Assembly (NCBI GenBank): GCA_964512645.1 | Contig: CAZEJS010000024.1 | Coordinates: forward strand, 1 to 48,038 | Length of the DNA: 48,038 nt | Direction: 5' to 3' | From: CAZEJS01 sp964512645 | Lineage (GTDB): Bacteria; Actinomycetota; Geothermincolia; Fen-727; Anoxymicrobiaceae | Shown: one piece after another, positions 1 to 9,035 of the stretch | How positions within the stretch are numbered: position 1 is the stretch's first letter | How the letters are laid out: the number at the start of each line of letters is the position of its first letter | Position numbers and translations under genes: made by a program | Notes under the pieces: model-generated | Told to the model about the DNA's origin: nothing | Database searches by the model: none | What the model saw: only the letters and a program-made list of their open reading frames with translations

Positions 1-150
1 GGCGGTATGATGTGTTTCCATTGGGATAGCCGCCTACTGGGTCTTTACACGAACCCTCCGGGCCGCGCGCGTGAAAAGCGGGTCGGAAACGCATATAATC
101 TCAATCGCATTCGGTCTTGTCTCGACTCGCGTTCAGAAAGTGGTGCCGCA

Positions 151-1875
151 ATGGGTGATTCCAAGCGGGGAAGACTCCTCCAGTTGCTGTTCGTAGCGTG
201 GCGCGGCCTGCGCAGCGCGACCCTCTTCGTCACCGACGAGCTTCGCAGGGGAACCCTGGGCCCCAACCTGATCAGCATAGCGAAGGCGCGCGGCATGTCG
301 ATATCCCGCGATATGTCCCACGCCGAACTGCTCGAGGAGAAGGCTTCGAGGAACGGCGGAAAGACGTTCCTGGTCTTCAAGGACCAATCGTTCACCTACG
401 ATCAAATGGACCGCAACGCCAACCGCGTGGGCAATTTCCTCCGCGACCTCGGGGGAGGCCCGGGCGAGGGGCTGGCCATAATCATGAAGAACTCCCCACG
501 GTGGCTTGACGTGTTCTTCGGCCTGGAAAAGATCGGGATGTACGCGGTGCCGGTCAACATCGCGCTGCGCGGCGACCAGCTCGCGCACGTCCTGAACAAC
601 TCGGACGCCCGCTTTGTTGTCATCGACCACGACCTCCTGCCTCACTTCAGAGGGATCGAGGACCGACTGGAGAACGTGGAGACGGTGATAGTTAACGCGC
701 AGGGTTCCCCGGGCGCGGAGTCCGGCCGGGGCACGGTGGAACTCGACGCGGCGTATCGCCCGGGAATCAGCGAAGGCAAACCGCCCGTAAGGTACAACCC
801 CGACGACCTGCTGGCCATAATGTACACCTCCGGTACGACCGGGCTGCCCAAAGGCGTCGTTTACCGCTACCGGAGTTCCGGGGTGAAGATGATATCCGTC
901 ATGAGCCGCTTCTTCCTGAACGGCGACGACGCCTACTACACCTGTTACCCGCTGTTCCATGCCAACGCGCTCTTCCTCACGGTGACTCCCGCCCTGCATG
1001 CCGGGTGCGGCGTAGTGCTGGGGGAGAAGTTCAGCGCCAGCAGGTTCTGGGACGAGCTGCGCCGCGGGGGGGCCACCATGTTCAACGGGCTGGGCGCGGT
1101 CATGCCGATCCTGATGAAGCAGCCAGAGAGGCCCGACGACCGCGACAACCAGGTCCGGTCGGTGCTCTCCGCGGGGTGCCCGGCGGACATGTGGGAGGCT
1201 TTCGAGAGGCGCTTCGGCGTCCGCATATTCGAGGCGTACGGCGCGGTGGACGGGGCCGGAGTGGTGCTGATCAATCTTGGAACGGCCCCGGTGGGCTCTA
1301 TGGGAAAGCCACTGGGCTCCAAATGCCGGGTCGTGGACGGAGAAGGCAACGATGCGGGGGAAGGGGAGCCCGGTGAGCTGATAAGCTACGTCGGCAACCG
1401 CCCCAGCACCGTTGAGTACTACAAGAACGCCGAAGCGTCGCGCGAGAAGGTACGCGACGGCTGGTTGTACACCGGCGACCTGGTGTACACGGACAGAAAA
1501 GGATACATCTATTTTCTCGGGCGCAACACCGAGTCAATGCGCTGCAAGGGCGAAAACGTGTCCGCCTACGAGGTGGAGCAGGCGATACTCAAGCATCCCG
1601 ACGTGCTGGAGTGCGCGGTCTACGCGGTTCCCTCGGAGCTTGCCGAGGACGACATCATGGCAACCCTCGTCCCAATCGAGGGCCGCGCTCTCGACCCCGC
1701 CGCGATGCCCGGGTTCCTGGCCGACAGGCTGGCGAAGTTCGCGGTTCCCAGGTACTACCGGGTGGTTGGAGCGCTTCCCAAGACCGAGACGCATAGGGTG
1801 ATTAAAAAGGAACTGGAGGCCCTCGGGGTCACGGAAGACACCTTCGACTCCGCCGGCGGGGCAGGCGGCCGATGA
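151..1875 (+). CDS. Acyl-CoA synthetase (ANL superfamily, fatty-acid/carnitine-CoA ligase type)
   Basis: This protein should activate a carboxylic acid with ATP and CoA through an acyl-adenylate. The ATP-binding P-loop YTSGTTGLPKG lies at residues 225-235, the YTGDL hinge motif follows in the C-terminal half, and the length of 574 aa is normal for the family. I chose ATG 151 because the longer frame from position 7 adds about 48 residues with no family-like content; a good Shine-Dalgarno is not obvious at either start. The C-terminal motif reads PKTETHR where most relatives have PKTxxGK, so the usual catalytic lysine is Arg549. The gene shares an ATGA overlap with the next gene, which implies one transcript with the hydrolase and SDR downstream. 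Substrate chain length cannot be read; the neighbours suggest fatty or branched acyl groups. Confidence 0.9.
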   Translation: MGDSKRGRLLQLLFVAWRGLRSATLFVTDELRRGTLGPNLISIAKARGMSISRDMSHAELLEEKASRNGGKTFLVFKDQSFTYDQMDRNANRVGNFLRDLGGGPGEGLAIIMKNSPRWLDVFFGLEKIGMYAVPVNIALRGDQLAHVLNNSDARFVVIDHDLLPHFRGIEDRLENVETVIVNAQGSPGAESGRGTVELDAAYRPGISEGKPPVRYNPDDLLAIMYTSGTTGLPKGVVYRYRSSGVKMISVMSRFFLNGDDAYYTCYPLFHANALFLTVTPALHAGCGVVLGEKFSASRFWDELRRGGATMFNGLGAVMPILMKQPERPDDRDNQVRSVLSAGCPADMWEAFERRFGVRIFEAYGAVDGAGVVLINLGTAPVGSMGKPLGSKCRVVDGEGNDAGEGEPGELISYVGNRPSTVEYYKNAEASREKVRDGWLYTGDLVYTDRKGYIYFLGRNTESMRCKGENVSAYEVEQAILKHPDVLECAVYAVPSELAEDDIMATLVPIEGRALDPAAMPGFLADRLAKFAVPRYYRVVGALPKTETHRVIKKELEALGVTEDTFDSAGGAGGR

Positions 1876-2918
1876 TCTCCCGGGACTGGTTCCTCAACGG
1901 GGTCTGGAGCCTGCCCGACCTCGCGCTGGTCACGTTCCCGGACCCGACCGTCGGCAGGTGCCGGCTGGGCCGGGAGGATTACCTGCGCCAGCTTGCGTTC
2001 TACGACCCGGATGGATGGGACGCCGAGCGGAAACCGTTCCTGTGCCTCCCGGAAGACCCGCCGGACGCCGAGGTTGTGGAGACCAGGCTGTTCGGTTCGG
2101 GGCGGCGCGAGCTGTTCCGCTATTCCAGCCGCTACGTTCCCCGGAACCCCGAGGTCGTCACGCGCTTCAACAGCAGGCGTGAGAACCTGTCGGCCTACCT
2201 CCACCTCTGGCGTCACGGTGGCCCCGATAAGCGGCCGCTGGTCTTGATAATCCACGGGTTGATGATGGGTGGGCCATCGAAGGCGCAGAGGATGTTCAAG
2301 GTGGAGAAGCTGTTCGATATGGGCCTCGACCTGGCTCTGCACACGCTGCCCGGGCACTGGAGGAGAAGCGATATCACGTTGTTCCAGCGGTTGCTCGACC
2401 CGGCCGACGTGCCCCTTACGATCGAGCGCATCGCCCAGAACGTGCACGACCTTCACTCCGCGGTGCTGCTGCTCAGGCAGCATGGGTACGAGAGATTCGG
2501 GATGGTCGGCGCCAGCATGGGCGGCTTCACCCAGGCGCTTTACGCCACGCAGGTGAGCGGCGGGCCGGAATTCATGTTCCTGGCGGTGCCGGCCGTATCG
2601 GTGGAGCACTACCTGAAACCGAGCCCGCGCCGGTTTCTTTTCCCGGTTGACAGCGAGCTCGAGTTGGCTACGGCAAGGGCCCAGGAGCTTTGCTCGCCGC
2701 TGTACCTCAGGCCGATGTTCGACGTCGATCGGATGCGGGTTGTGGCCCACGCCGGCGACAGGGTCTGCAAGGCCCCAGACACCCGGCGCTGGGTGGAGAG
2801 CTGGGGTGTGGAGGATTATACCGAGCTGGTGGGCGGGCACTGGCTCCACCTGGACAGGCGGGCAAGAGGTTCCGCCTGGTACGGTCTTCTGGAGGAGCGC
2901 GGCTACACCAGCGGTTGA
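1872..2918 (+). CDS. Alpha/beta hydrolase, ABHD18-like
   Basis: This 348-aa serine hydrolase has the nucleophile elbow GASMGG near residues 213-218. A late Asp (in HAGDRVC) and a late His (in GGHWLH) complete a catalytic triad, and an oxyanion-type IIHGL segment lies near residue 120. The arrangement resembles the ABHD18/DUF2048 family, whose substrates are poorly known but probably esters or lipids. I see no signal peptide, so it is likely cytoplasmic. The start codon overlaps the stop of the acyl-CoA synthetase by four bases (ATGA), which supports translational coupling. Together the pair could release and activate acyl chains. The substrate is inference only. Confidence 0.82.
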   Translation: MISRDWFLNGVWSLPDLALVTFPDPTVGRCRLGREDYLRQLAFYDPDGWDAERKPFLCLPEDPPDAEVVETRLFGSGRRELFRYSSRYVPRNPEVVTRFNSRRENLSAYLHLWRHGGPDKRPLVLIIHGLMMGGPSKAQRMFKVEKLFDMGLDLALHTLPGHWRRSDITLFQRLLDPADVPLTIERIAQNVHDLHSAVLLLRQHGYERFGMVGASMGGFTQALYATQVSGGPEFMFLAVPAVSVEHYLKPSPRRFLFPVDSELELATARAQELCSPLYLRPMFDVDRMRVVAHAGDRVCKAPDTRRWVESWGVEDYTELVGGHWLHLDRRARGSAWYGLLEERGYTSG

Positions 2919-2963
2919 AGTGGATTCCCGGACCGGCAGATCCCGCTGAAAGGGGAGGGCACG

Positions 2964-3809
2964 ATGGAAATCAGAGGGAAGAAAGCCCTCGTTACCGGCG
3001 CGGCGAGCGGTATCGGCCGGGCCGTGGCGATGAGGATGGGCGAACTGGGCGCGAGTCTCTTCCTGGTAGATGTCAACGCCGACGGGCTCGAAGAGACGAG
3101 CGCCATGGTTGGGGAAAGAGGTGGGGAGGTCTGCCTCGCCAGAGTTGTGGACGTCTCCGATTACGCCGCGGTCAAAGCTCTGTCCGAGGAGGTCCATGCC
3201 CGCTTCGGGACCCTGGACATACTCGCCAACATCGCCGGGGTGGCCCTCTTCTCCCAGGTCGAGGACATGACCCACGACCAGTGGGAAAGGATAGTCAACG
3301 TCAACCTCTGGGGTCCTTTTCACGGGATAGAATGTTTCGTGCCGGAGATGGTTCGCGCCGGCCGGGGCGGGCACGTACTGTCCGTTTCGTCCACCGCTGG
3401 AATCATCGGGCTGCCCTGGCATGTGGCTTACGCCGGGACCAAGCACGCGCTGGTCGGAAGCTCGGAGGTTCTGCGGTTTGACCTGCGCAAGCACGGCATC
3501 GGGGTAAGCGTCATACTGCCGGGCGCGGTGAATACCGGGATCGTGCAGACGACGGTGATAAATGCCGACGAGGATGCGTGCCGGAAGGGCCGGGCGCTCT
3601 TCAGCCGGTACGCGATCTCCCCGGAGAGGGCGGCGGACCTGGTGGTCGACGCCATCGTGCGAAACAGGTTCATGGTGATAACAACCACCGACATCAAGCT
3701 CCTGTATCTCCTCAAGCGCACCCTGCCGCCCGCTTACCGCCTGGTGATGCGGTTCATGACCTGGGCAATGGACAGGACCCTGACCAGGCGGAGTTTCGCA
3801 CGGCCTTGA
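2964..3809 (+). CDS. Short-chain dehydrogenase/reductase (SDR)
   Basis: This is a classical SDR of 281 aa that uses NAD(P)(H) to oxidise or reduce a hydroxy/keto group. The cofactor motif TGAASGIG is at the N-terminus, an Asp follows the second strand (LVDVN, which favours NAD(H)), the catalytic Ser is in SVSSTAG, and the YAGTK motif supplies Tyr and Lys. A strong Shine-Dalgarno (AAAGGGGAGG) lies 5-6 bases before ATG 2964. It follows the hydrolase by 45 bp and probably belongs to the same operon. The C-terminal 30-40 residues are basic and hydrophobic, which may allow membrane contact. It could act on a lipid-derived alcohol or ketone, but the substrate is unknown. Confidence 0.9.
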   Translation: MEIRGKKALVTGAASGIGRAVAMRMGELGASLFLVDVNADGLEETSAMVGERGGEVCLARVVDVSDYAAVKALSEEVHARFGTLDILANIAGVALFSQVEDMTHDQWERIVNVNLWGPFHGIECFVPEMVRAGRGGHVLSVSSTAGIIGLPWHVAYAGTKHALVGSSEVLRFDLRKHGIGVSVILPGAVNTGIVQTTVINADEDACRKGRALFSRYAISPERAADLVVDAIVRNRFMVITTTDIKLLYLLKRTLPPAYRLVMRFMTWAMDRTLTRRSFARP

Positions 3810-3912
3810 AAGGCGCGGAGACGTGCCCGACTGTTCCCCGCCATGGAAAGGCACCGGCGGCAAACGGCCACCCGGCTCGCCCGCAGTCAGACTCCGGTCG
3901 CCCACGGCGTGA

Positions 3913-3928
3913 CCCGGGCGCGCCCGGG
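3913..3928. terminator. Perfect 16-nt GC palindrome, possible terminator or operator
   Basis: The sequence CCCGGGCGCGCCCGGG is exactly self-complementary and lies about 100 bp after the SDR stop and 86 bp before the Fe-S protein start. No U-tract follows, so rho-independent termination is uncertain. The remaining bases of the 3810-4014 gap show no gene. Confidence 0.35.
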
Positions 3929-4014
3929 AACGAACGGCCTGCTGCTGGAGGGAGCCGGTGGGATACCTGTAACATGGTGGTCGCAGCCCGTTCAACAAGC
4001 CGATGGAGGTCCCA

Positions 4015-5067
4015 ATGAGTGAAAAGGTCTATGAACGACTGGCCGAGCACCTCGACGAAGCGTACGCGGGAGCACCGAAGTCCGACACCCTCATGGAGAT
4101 TCTGCACATCCTCTTTCCGGGAGAGGAGGCCGAAGTCGCCTGCGGGCTCGGGTTCTACGAGAACCTGACGCTCGCCCAGTGCGAGGAAAGGATGCCGGAG
4201 AAAGCGGGCAGGCTTGAAGCGCTGCTCGATTCGATGGCGCACCGCGGGACCGTGTTCACCGAGCAGAAGCCGGGTCGTGAGCGCATATACAGGCTGCTGC
4301 CGAGCGTGGTCGGGTACGTCGAGGCGCCGTTCCTGTCCGGTGACAGGCAGGACGCCAGGGCGCTTGCCCCGTTGTGGAAGAGGTACATCGTCGAGGGATT
4401 CGGGGAGGAAATGGCCCGGGGGATGCCCCTCATCAGGGTCATACCCATCGGCGAGTCACTCGAGGACGAGAGCCAGGTGCTGCCGTTCGACGCCATCAAG
4501 GAGAAGCTGGGCGCGGCGTCTTTCCTGGCGGTCGGACACTGCCCGTGCCGCCAGATCGGGACCATGACCGGCGAGGGATGCGGCCGTCCCACGGAGAGGT
4601 GCATGCATTTCGGGAGCCTTGGCCGCTACTTCGTGGAGATGGGGATGGCCCGGCGGATCGACCTCGAGGAAGCCCTGGAGATTCTCAGGAGCGCCACGGA
4701 GGAAGGCCTGGTGCACGTGTGCGACAACGTGGAGGGGAGCATAAGGACGATCTGCAACTGCTGTCCCTGCTGCTGCGGTTTCTTCCGGGCGAACAAGGCG
4801 ATCGGCAAGGCGACATACGTGCGCTCCAACTACGTAGCGGTTGTCGACCACGATGCCTGCACGGCCTGCGCGCTCTGCGAGGAACGATGCCCGGTGGATG
4901 CGATCGCCATCGACGGTGTGGCCGTTGTGGATGCCGACAAGTGCATCGGTTGCGGGGTCTGCACACCCACCTGTGGAGGCGACGGAGCGATACGCCTGGT
5001 GGTGCGCGAGCACGTCCAGCCTCCACCGGATTTTCAGTCATTCGCGTCCGCCCGCATGGAAAAATAG
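4015..5067 (+). CDS. Cysteine-rich 4Fe-4S protein with CNCCPCCC core and C-terminal ferredoxin domain
   Basis: This 350-aa protein is probably a cytoplasmic electron carrier or Fe-S sensor. A helical N-terminal part (about 1-170) is followed by a first Cys cluster (CPCRQIG, a later GCG and RCMHFG). Next comes the dense motif CNCCPCCCGF near residues 246-255, then two ferredoxin motifs, CTACALCEERCP and CIGCGVCTPTC. The last pair is typical of a 2[4Fe-4S] ferredoxin, although the second motif is irregular after its third Cys. ATG 4015 is chosen over ATG 4003 because GGAGG sits five bases before it. A paralogue with the same core lies at 16348-17274. The function is not known to me; the shared core suggests a dedicated cofactor site. 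Confidence 0.85.
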   Translation: MSEKVYERLAEHLDEAYAGAPKSDTLMEILHILFPGEEAEVACGLGFYENLTLAQCEERMPEKAGRLEALLDSMAHRGTVFTEQKPGRERIYRLLPSVVGYVEAPFLSGDRQDARALAPLWKRYIVEGFGEEMARGMPLIRVIPIGESLEDESQVLPFDAIKEKLGAASFLAVGHCPCRQIGTMTGEGCGRPTERCMHFGSLGRYFVEMGMARRIDLEEALEILRSATEEGLVHVCDNVEGSIRTICNCCPCCCGFFRANKAIGKATYVRSNYVAVVDHDACTACALCEERCPVDAIAIDGVAVVDADKCIGCGVCTPTCGGDGAIRLVVREHVQPPPDFQSFASARMEK

Positions 5068-5213
5068 CGAGACGAACGGTGGCCGCCGGCGGCCGGCCGG
5101 AACGGCGGAAGAGCGGGAAGCGGTCCAGCTCCGGGAATGGCCCCACCGGAAAAGCCTGTCGGCGTGGAACTGCCGGATATTCGGGTCATGGCGCCCGGGA
5201 CGGCGTTCGAAGG

Positions 5214-6056
5214 TTAGGGGATGAGCCGCCCCGCGAGACGGGCCGTCTTCTCGGCGAGCAGGTCCACCAGGCGTCGGCTCAAGCGCTCCGCCAGGTCCAG
5301 GAGTCGGGATCCCGGGCCGACCCGTACAACGGATCTGTTTTTCTCCACAGCGCGCACTATCACTTGCGCAACTCCTGCCGGATCACAGCGCTTGCTCGAC
5401 AGGAACTTCTCCGACCTTCTGACGGTAGTGCCCGAGACGGCCCTCAAGCCCTCTCCGGTGCGCAACCGGAAAGAGTTCGCCACATCGGTGTTGAGCATGC
5501 TTGGGCATATCGCGCTGAACCCGACTCCGTGCTCCGAACCCTCGGCTCGCCAGATTCTTGTCATGGCGAGGACGGCGCTCTTGACGCCGCAGTATGCGGA
5601 GAAATACGGCAGGGGAGCCAGGCCTCCGACCGAGGCGATGTTGACAATGTGGCCGCCGCCGCGCCTTGCCATTTCCGGGTAGAAAAAGTGCGTTCCGTGG
5701 ACCACGCCCAACAGGTTCACGTCCACCACCCAGCGCCAGTCCTCGAGAGTCATGTCTCTCATGCGGCCGGCAAGCATAACCCCGGCGTTGTTGACGAGCA
5801 CGTCCACCTGGCCGAAAGTCTCGTGTACAAGGTCGCGGAACATCGCGAACTGAGCCGCGTCTCGAACGTCCATCGTGCATGTAAGGACTTCCGCGCCGCG
5901 TGACTCCAGGACGCTTGCGATCTCCTCGAGCGCCTCACCGTTGATGTCGCAGATCGCCAGGCTGGCGCCAAGGTCGGCGAAAGCCTCGGCGGTCGCCCGG
6001 CCCAGGCCGCGGCCGGCCCCGGTCACAACCACTACCCTGTCAATGAAATCAGCCAT
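5214..6056 (-). CDS. Short-chain dehydrogenase/reductase (SDR)
   Basis: This 280-aa NAD(P)-dependent oxidoreductase has the glycine motif TGAGRGLG, an acidic CDIN segment after beta-2 that favours NAD(H), the NNAG motif, the Ser-bearing VNIASVGG, and the active-site YCGVK. The C-terminal tail (about 240-280) is basic and amphipathic. It lies downstream of the thiolase/DUF35 block on the same strand, but a strong hairpin at 6131-6160 separates them, so it may have its own transcript or receive read-through. Its 3' end faces the Fe-S protein, and the 146-bp convergent gap holds the 14-nt palindrome GGCCGCCGGCGGCC (5081-5094). It could supply the hydroxyacyl dehydrogenase step beside the thiolases, but this is inference. 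Confidence 0.9.
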   Translation of the reverse strand: MADFIDRVVVVTGAGRGLGRATAEAFADLGASLAICDINGEALEEIASVLESRGAEVLTCTMDVRDAAQFAMFRDLVHETFGQVDVLVNNAGVMLAGRMRDMTLEDWRWVVDVNLLGVVHGTHFFYPEMARRGGGHIVNIASVGGLAPLPYFSAYCGVKSAVLAMTRIWRAEGSEHGVGFSAICPSMLNTDVANSFRLRTGEGLRAVSGTTVRRSEKFLSSKRCDPAGVAQVIVRAVEKNRSVVRVGPGSRLLDLAERLSRRLVDLLAEKTARLAGRLIP

Positions 6057-6130
6057 GCCTCACCTCGTACGGGCGACATCAGCCTCGGCCGCCCTCCGCC
6101 GGAAAGCACGCCCGCAGAAGGCTCGAAGAA

Positions 6131-6160
6131 GAAGGCGGGTGCCGGACGGCACCCGCCTTC
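6131..6160 (-). terminator. Intrinsic terminator of the thiolase/DUF35 operon
   Basis: A perfect 13-bp stem (6131-6143 with 6148-6160) has a 4-nt loop and lies 18 bp after the stop of the DUF35 gene. Read on the minus strand it is followed by TTCTTC, a weak U-rich tail. It marks the end of the 9497-6178 transcript. Confidence 0.75.
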
Positions 6161-6177
6161 CAAAGGTCTACACAGGC

Positions 6178-6645
6178 CTACAGCGGAACGGCGTGAAGGA
6201 CGTCGTTCAGCGTGCCCGTGGGTTCCTCCGGCCACTTCAGCTTGACTCGCATGCCCACGTGGACCGCTTCCGGCTCAACGTCGTGCAGGTTGCAAACCGT
6301 CATGGTGTCGGACCCGTCGAACACGATACCCGCGAATATCAGGGGCGTCCCGGAGACCTCGTCATCCGCGATGCCTTCGTAGGCCCAGGCGCCGGTGAAC
6401 GTGTAGGTGCTCACAGTGCCGGTGTCCTTGACCTCGACGAACTCCTCGGGCATTCCCATGCACCTGCAGAACGGCTTGGGCAGGAAGTAGACCAGCCCGC
6501 AGTCCGGGCACTTGTTCCCGAGCATCTTGCCGTCCGCGAGGGCCGCCAGCGTCTTGCGTATCAAGCCCTGGCTCTCTATCTTCCACTCCCAGGCGGAGAG
6601 CTTCCAGTTCCCTTCGACCGATGTGGTCACATCTTTGTGCTCCAT
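6178..6645 (-). CDS. DUF35 Zn-ribbon/OB-fold protein (thiolase partner)
   Basis: This 155-aa protein has the standard layout of the DUF35 family: an N-terminal helix, a rubredoxin-like Zn ribbon (CPDCG near residue 50, then CRC about 12 residues on), and an OB-fold ending in a hydrophobic strand. Family members bind thiolase-fold enzymes, as in the archaeal thiolase/HMG-CoA synthase complex, ChsH2-Ltp2 in steroid side-chain degradation, and BbsA-BbsB. The second ribbon knuckle is CRCMG rather than CxxC, so one ligand spacing is short. It starts 5 bp after the stop of the upstream thiolase gene, with a G-rich ribosome site. It probably stabilises that thiolase or channels its acyl-CoA substrate. 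Confidence 0.88.
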   Translation of the reverse strand: MEHKDVTTSVEGNWKLSAWEWKIESQGLIRKTLAALADGKMLGNKCPDCGLVYFLPKPFCRCMGMPEEFVEVKDTGTVSTYTFTGAWAYEGIADDEVSGTPLIFAGIVFDGSDTMTVCNLHDVEPEAVHVGMRVKLKWPEEPTGTLNDVLHAVPL

Positions 6646-6649
6646 GCCT

Positions 6650-7879
6650 CTACCCCCTTGGCCTATCCGAGAGGACGGCTACCACGTTGAGGTTCACCGC
6701 TCCGCCCCAGCCGTGCGCCACGGCCTTGTGAACGTCCTTCTTGACCTGTCGCTCCCCGCACTTGCCCATGATCTGCAAGGCGCATTCCGCGACGCGTTCC
6801 ATGGCAGAAGCCCCGATGGCGTTCGTCGAGATGACGCCTCCGGAGGGACAGACCGGAAGGTCGCCGTCCAGCTCCATCGACCCGGAATCGAGGATTGCCG
6901 GCGCCTCGCCCTCGTCGCACAGCAGAAGCCGCTCGTAGAACATGAGGAGCTGGTGTGCGAACGGCGCGTAAGGCTCCGCCAGGTCGATTTCGGCGCGCGG
7001 GTCTTTGATTCCCGCCAGCTCGTAGGCCCTGGCTGCTGCTATCTTGCAGCTTTCCTGCTCGCAGGGGTCGATGTTCGTCGTGCCCGAGCCCGCCATCCCG
7101 ACAAGTGCCGCCTCGTCGGAGCATGAAGCTACCGACAGCACGTATGCGGGTTTTTCCACCAGCTTCTTTGCCTTTTCCGGCGTGGTGAAGATCATCGCGC
7201 ATGCGCCGTCGGTCGACGGGCAGACGTGACCGAAGCGGACCGGGTACTGGAGCAACGTTGTCTTGGCGACATCCTCCGGCGTGAGGCCCGGTTGCTTCAG
7301 GTGCGAGTAGGGGTTGATGGCTGCGTTGTTCCTGCAGAGCGCGGCGGCCTTGTCCAGGTGATGGGTGGTGCACCCGCTGCTCTTCATATAGCTCGACGCC
7401 TGGTAGACCGCGACGCCGACCGCGCCCCCGCCGAAAGCGGCGATGAACCCGGGATCGACGCCCAGCGACAACTGCGAAGCGGCATCGGCCAGGGCGACCG
7501 TGTTGAGGCCGAAGGTCTGGTTTCCGTCTGATTGCTTCTCGAAGGCTATCGCCATGACAGTGTCGTAAAGGCCGGAGGCGACGAGGTAGTATGCGCCGTG
7601 AGCCACCGAGCCGCCGGTAGTGCCGCCGGTGGTGATGCGCAGGAGGGGTTTATTGTACGCCCCCCAGTGTCCCGCCCCCCACTCCTCGGGGAGGTTGACG
7701 CCTTCGAATGCCGGCATGTTCCCGGTGGTGAAAGCGTCGATGTCGGCCGCTTTGAGGCCGGCGTCCTCGTAACAGGCATCCACCGCTTCCCAGACGAGTT
7801 CGGGGATGTTGACGTCTCTACGCTTGCTTACGTGACTGGAGAGACCTACTCCCACCACGGCTACCTGGTTCTTCGACAT
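6650..7879 (-). CDS. Thiolase-fold protein lacking the standard Cys/His catalytic residues
   Basis: This 409-aa protein has the overall thiolase fold (N-terminal VAVVGVG strand and the C-terminal PSGG motif). ATG 7879 is preferred over GTG 7888 because GGAGG lies nine bases before it. In ordinary thiolases a nucleophilic Cys sits in a CxSG context; here the equivalent segment reads TTGGTTGG. The terminal GHPxGA motif is replaced by STNAIGA, so the catalytic His is also absent. Such variants form a known subfamily that pairs with DUF35 proteins, and in the characterised Ltp2 branch they perform retro-aldol cleavage instead of thiolysis. It lies between a second thiolase-like gene and a DUF35 gene in one operon. 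Cleavage of a branched acyl-CoA is a reasonable guess, not shown. Confidence 0.85.
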   Translation of the reverse strand: MSKNQVAVVGVGLSSHVSKRRDVNIPELVWEAVDACYEDAGLKAADIDAFTTGNMPAFEGVNLPEEWGAGHWGAYNKPLLRITTGGTTGGSVAHGAYYLVASGLYDTVMAIAFEKQSDGNQTFGLNTVALADAASQLSLGVDPGFIAAFGGGAVGVAVYQASSYMKSSGCTTHHLDKAAALCRNNAAINPYSHLKQPGLTPEDVAKTTLLQYPVRFGHVCPSTDGACAMIFTTPEKAKKLVEKPAYVLSVASCSDEAALVGMAGSGTTNIDPCEQESCKIAAARAYELAGIKDPRAEIDLAEPYAPFAHQLLMFYERLLLCDEGEAPAILDSGSMELDGDLPVCPSGGVISTNAIGASAMERVAECALQIMGKCGERQVKKDVHKAVAHGWGGAVNLNVVAVLSDRPRG

Positions 7880-7880
7880 G

Positions 7881-9023
7881 TCATTCACCTCCCAGTACGT
7901 AGACGATATTTTCCTGCGCGCAAGGCCCCGTCTGACCGTGGGCGAGAGCGGTCTTCACGCCGTCGACCTGGTGGTCTCCGGCGTCGCCGAGGATCTGCAT
8001 CGCCGCTTCTATCACCCTGGCCAGACCGGCAACGCACTCGACATTCGCGCCAAGCGCGCCTCCAGAGGCGTTTACGGGGAGCTTGCCGTCCCTGCGCGTG
8101 GCGCCCGAATCGTAGAAGGCTCCGGCCTGCAGGGGTTCACAGAAGCCCAGGGCTTCGTATGCCATCAGCTCTTCGTGGGCGAAGCGCTCGTGGACCTCCG
8201 CCAGGTCGATTTGAGCGGCCGGGTCCTCGATTCCGGCCTGAGCGTAACAGGAGTCGGCGGCTTTCTTGAGCGCGCCCATCGTGTTCAGTGGGCGTTCCGT
8301 CAGGTAGGAGTCGTGGGCGAACCCCACGCCCTGTATCCATACGGGGTTCTTCGCCTTTGCGGCGGCCTTGCCTGAAGCCAGGACCAGGGCGCAGGCGCCG
8401 TCCCCGAGGGGACCGGTCATCAGTTCCCTTATAGGAGAATAGAGAGGCCTGGAGGCAAGGACCTTCGCGGCGTCGGCGCCGGCCATCGAACGCAAGGCCA
8501 GCGGGTTGTTCGCGGCGTTATCCAGGTTCTTGGCCGCAACCGAAGCGACCTGCTCCTCGCTGGTTCCAGACGCGTCCATGTAGGCCGTAGCCTGGAGCGC
8601 GGCGGCCGAGACCTCGTTGAGAAGCCATCGCTGCCTGTCGAACGTCGGATCCAGCATCATGATGCCGGGGAGTATGCCCGCGTACACCGAAGCCTGGCTC
8701 TCTCCCATCACCATGGCGACTTCGTGGTCACCGGAGAGTATCCTGGTGAGGGCGTAGAGCAGGGCGAACGTCCCGTCCATCTCGACCTTCGATTCGTTCT
8801 TCCTCCAGGCACCCGCCGGCTCGACCAGGCGCATGTTGGAGATGGTACGGCCATCACAGTAGTCGTTGTTAGCGCTGATAATCGTGTCCAGGTCCTCGCG
8901 TTTCAGACCCGCAGATTTCAGGGCCGCCCTGGTCGCCTGCAGGACCATGAGTTCGCGGGACATTCCGCAGTCCTCAAGGTAAGGGGTCTGAGCGTATCCA
9001 ATTATCGCGACTTCTTTCTTCAT
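7881..9023 (-). CDS. Second thiolase-fold protein, divergent active site
   Basis: This 380-aa protein has the thiolase fold, beginning with AIIGYAQTP and ending with a NASGG motif followed by GANVEC in place of the usual GHPxGA. The expected nucleophile position reads VEMDGT, with no cysteine. It differs clearly from the neighbouring thiolase-like gene, so the two are not a recent duplication and may form a heteromer. Ribosome site GAGGGGG lies just before ATG 9023. Its stop is one base from the next gene's start. With DUF35 genes on each side, the order is DUF35, thiolase-like, thiolase-like, DUF35. The reaction is unknown; lyase or acyl-transfer chemistry on a CoA ester is the family expectation. 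Confidence 0.85.
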   Translation of the reverse strand: MKKEVAIIGYAQTPYLEDCGMSRELMVLQATRAALKSAGLKREDLDTIISANNDYCDGRTISNMRLVEPAGAWRKNESKVEMDGTFALLYALTRILSGDHEVAMVMGESQASVYAGILPGIMMLDPTFDRQRWLLNEVSAAALQATAYMDASGTSEEQVASVAAKNLDNAANNPLALRSMAGADAAKVLASRPLYSPIRELMTGPLGDGACALVLASGKAAAKAKNPVWIQGVGFAHDSYLTERPLNTMGALKKAADSCYAQAGIEDPAAQIDLAEVHERFAHEELMAYEALGFCEPLQAGAFYDSGATRRDGKLPVNASGGALGANVECVAGLARVIEAAMQILGDAGDHQVDGVKTALAHGQTGPCAQENIVYVLGGE

Positions 9024-9035
9024 GCCATCACCCCC

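Noticed and set aside
1755..3998. Very long minus-strand frame of 747 codons
   Set aside because: It is antisense to four conserved genes, and its protein is Pro/Arg/His-rich without domains, as expected from GC-rich shadows.
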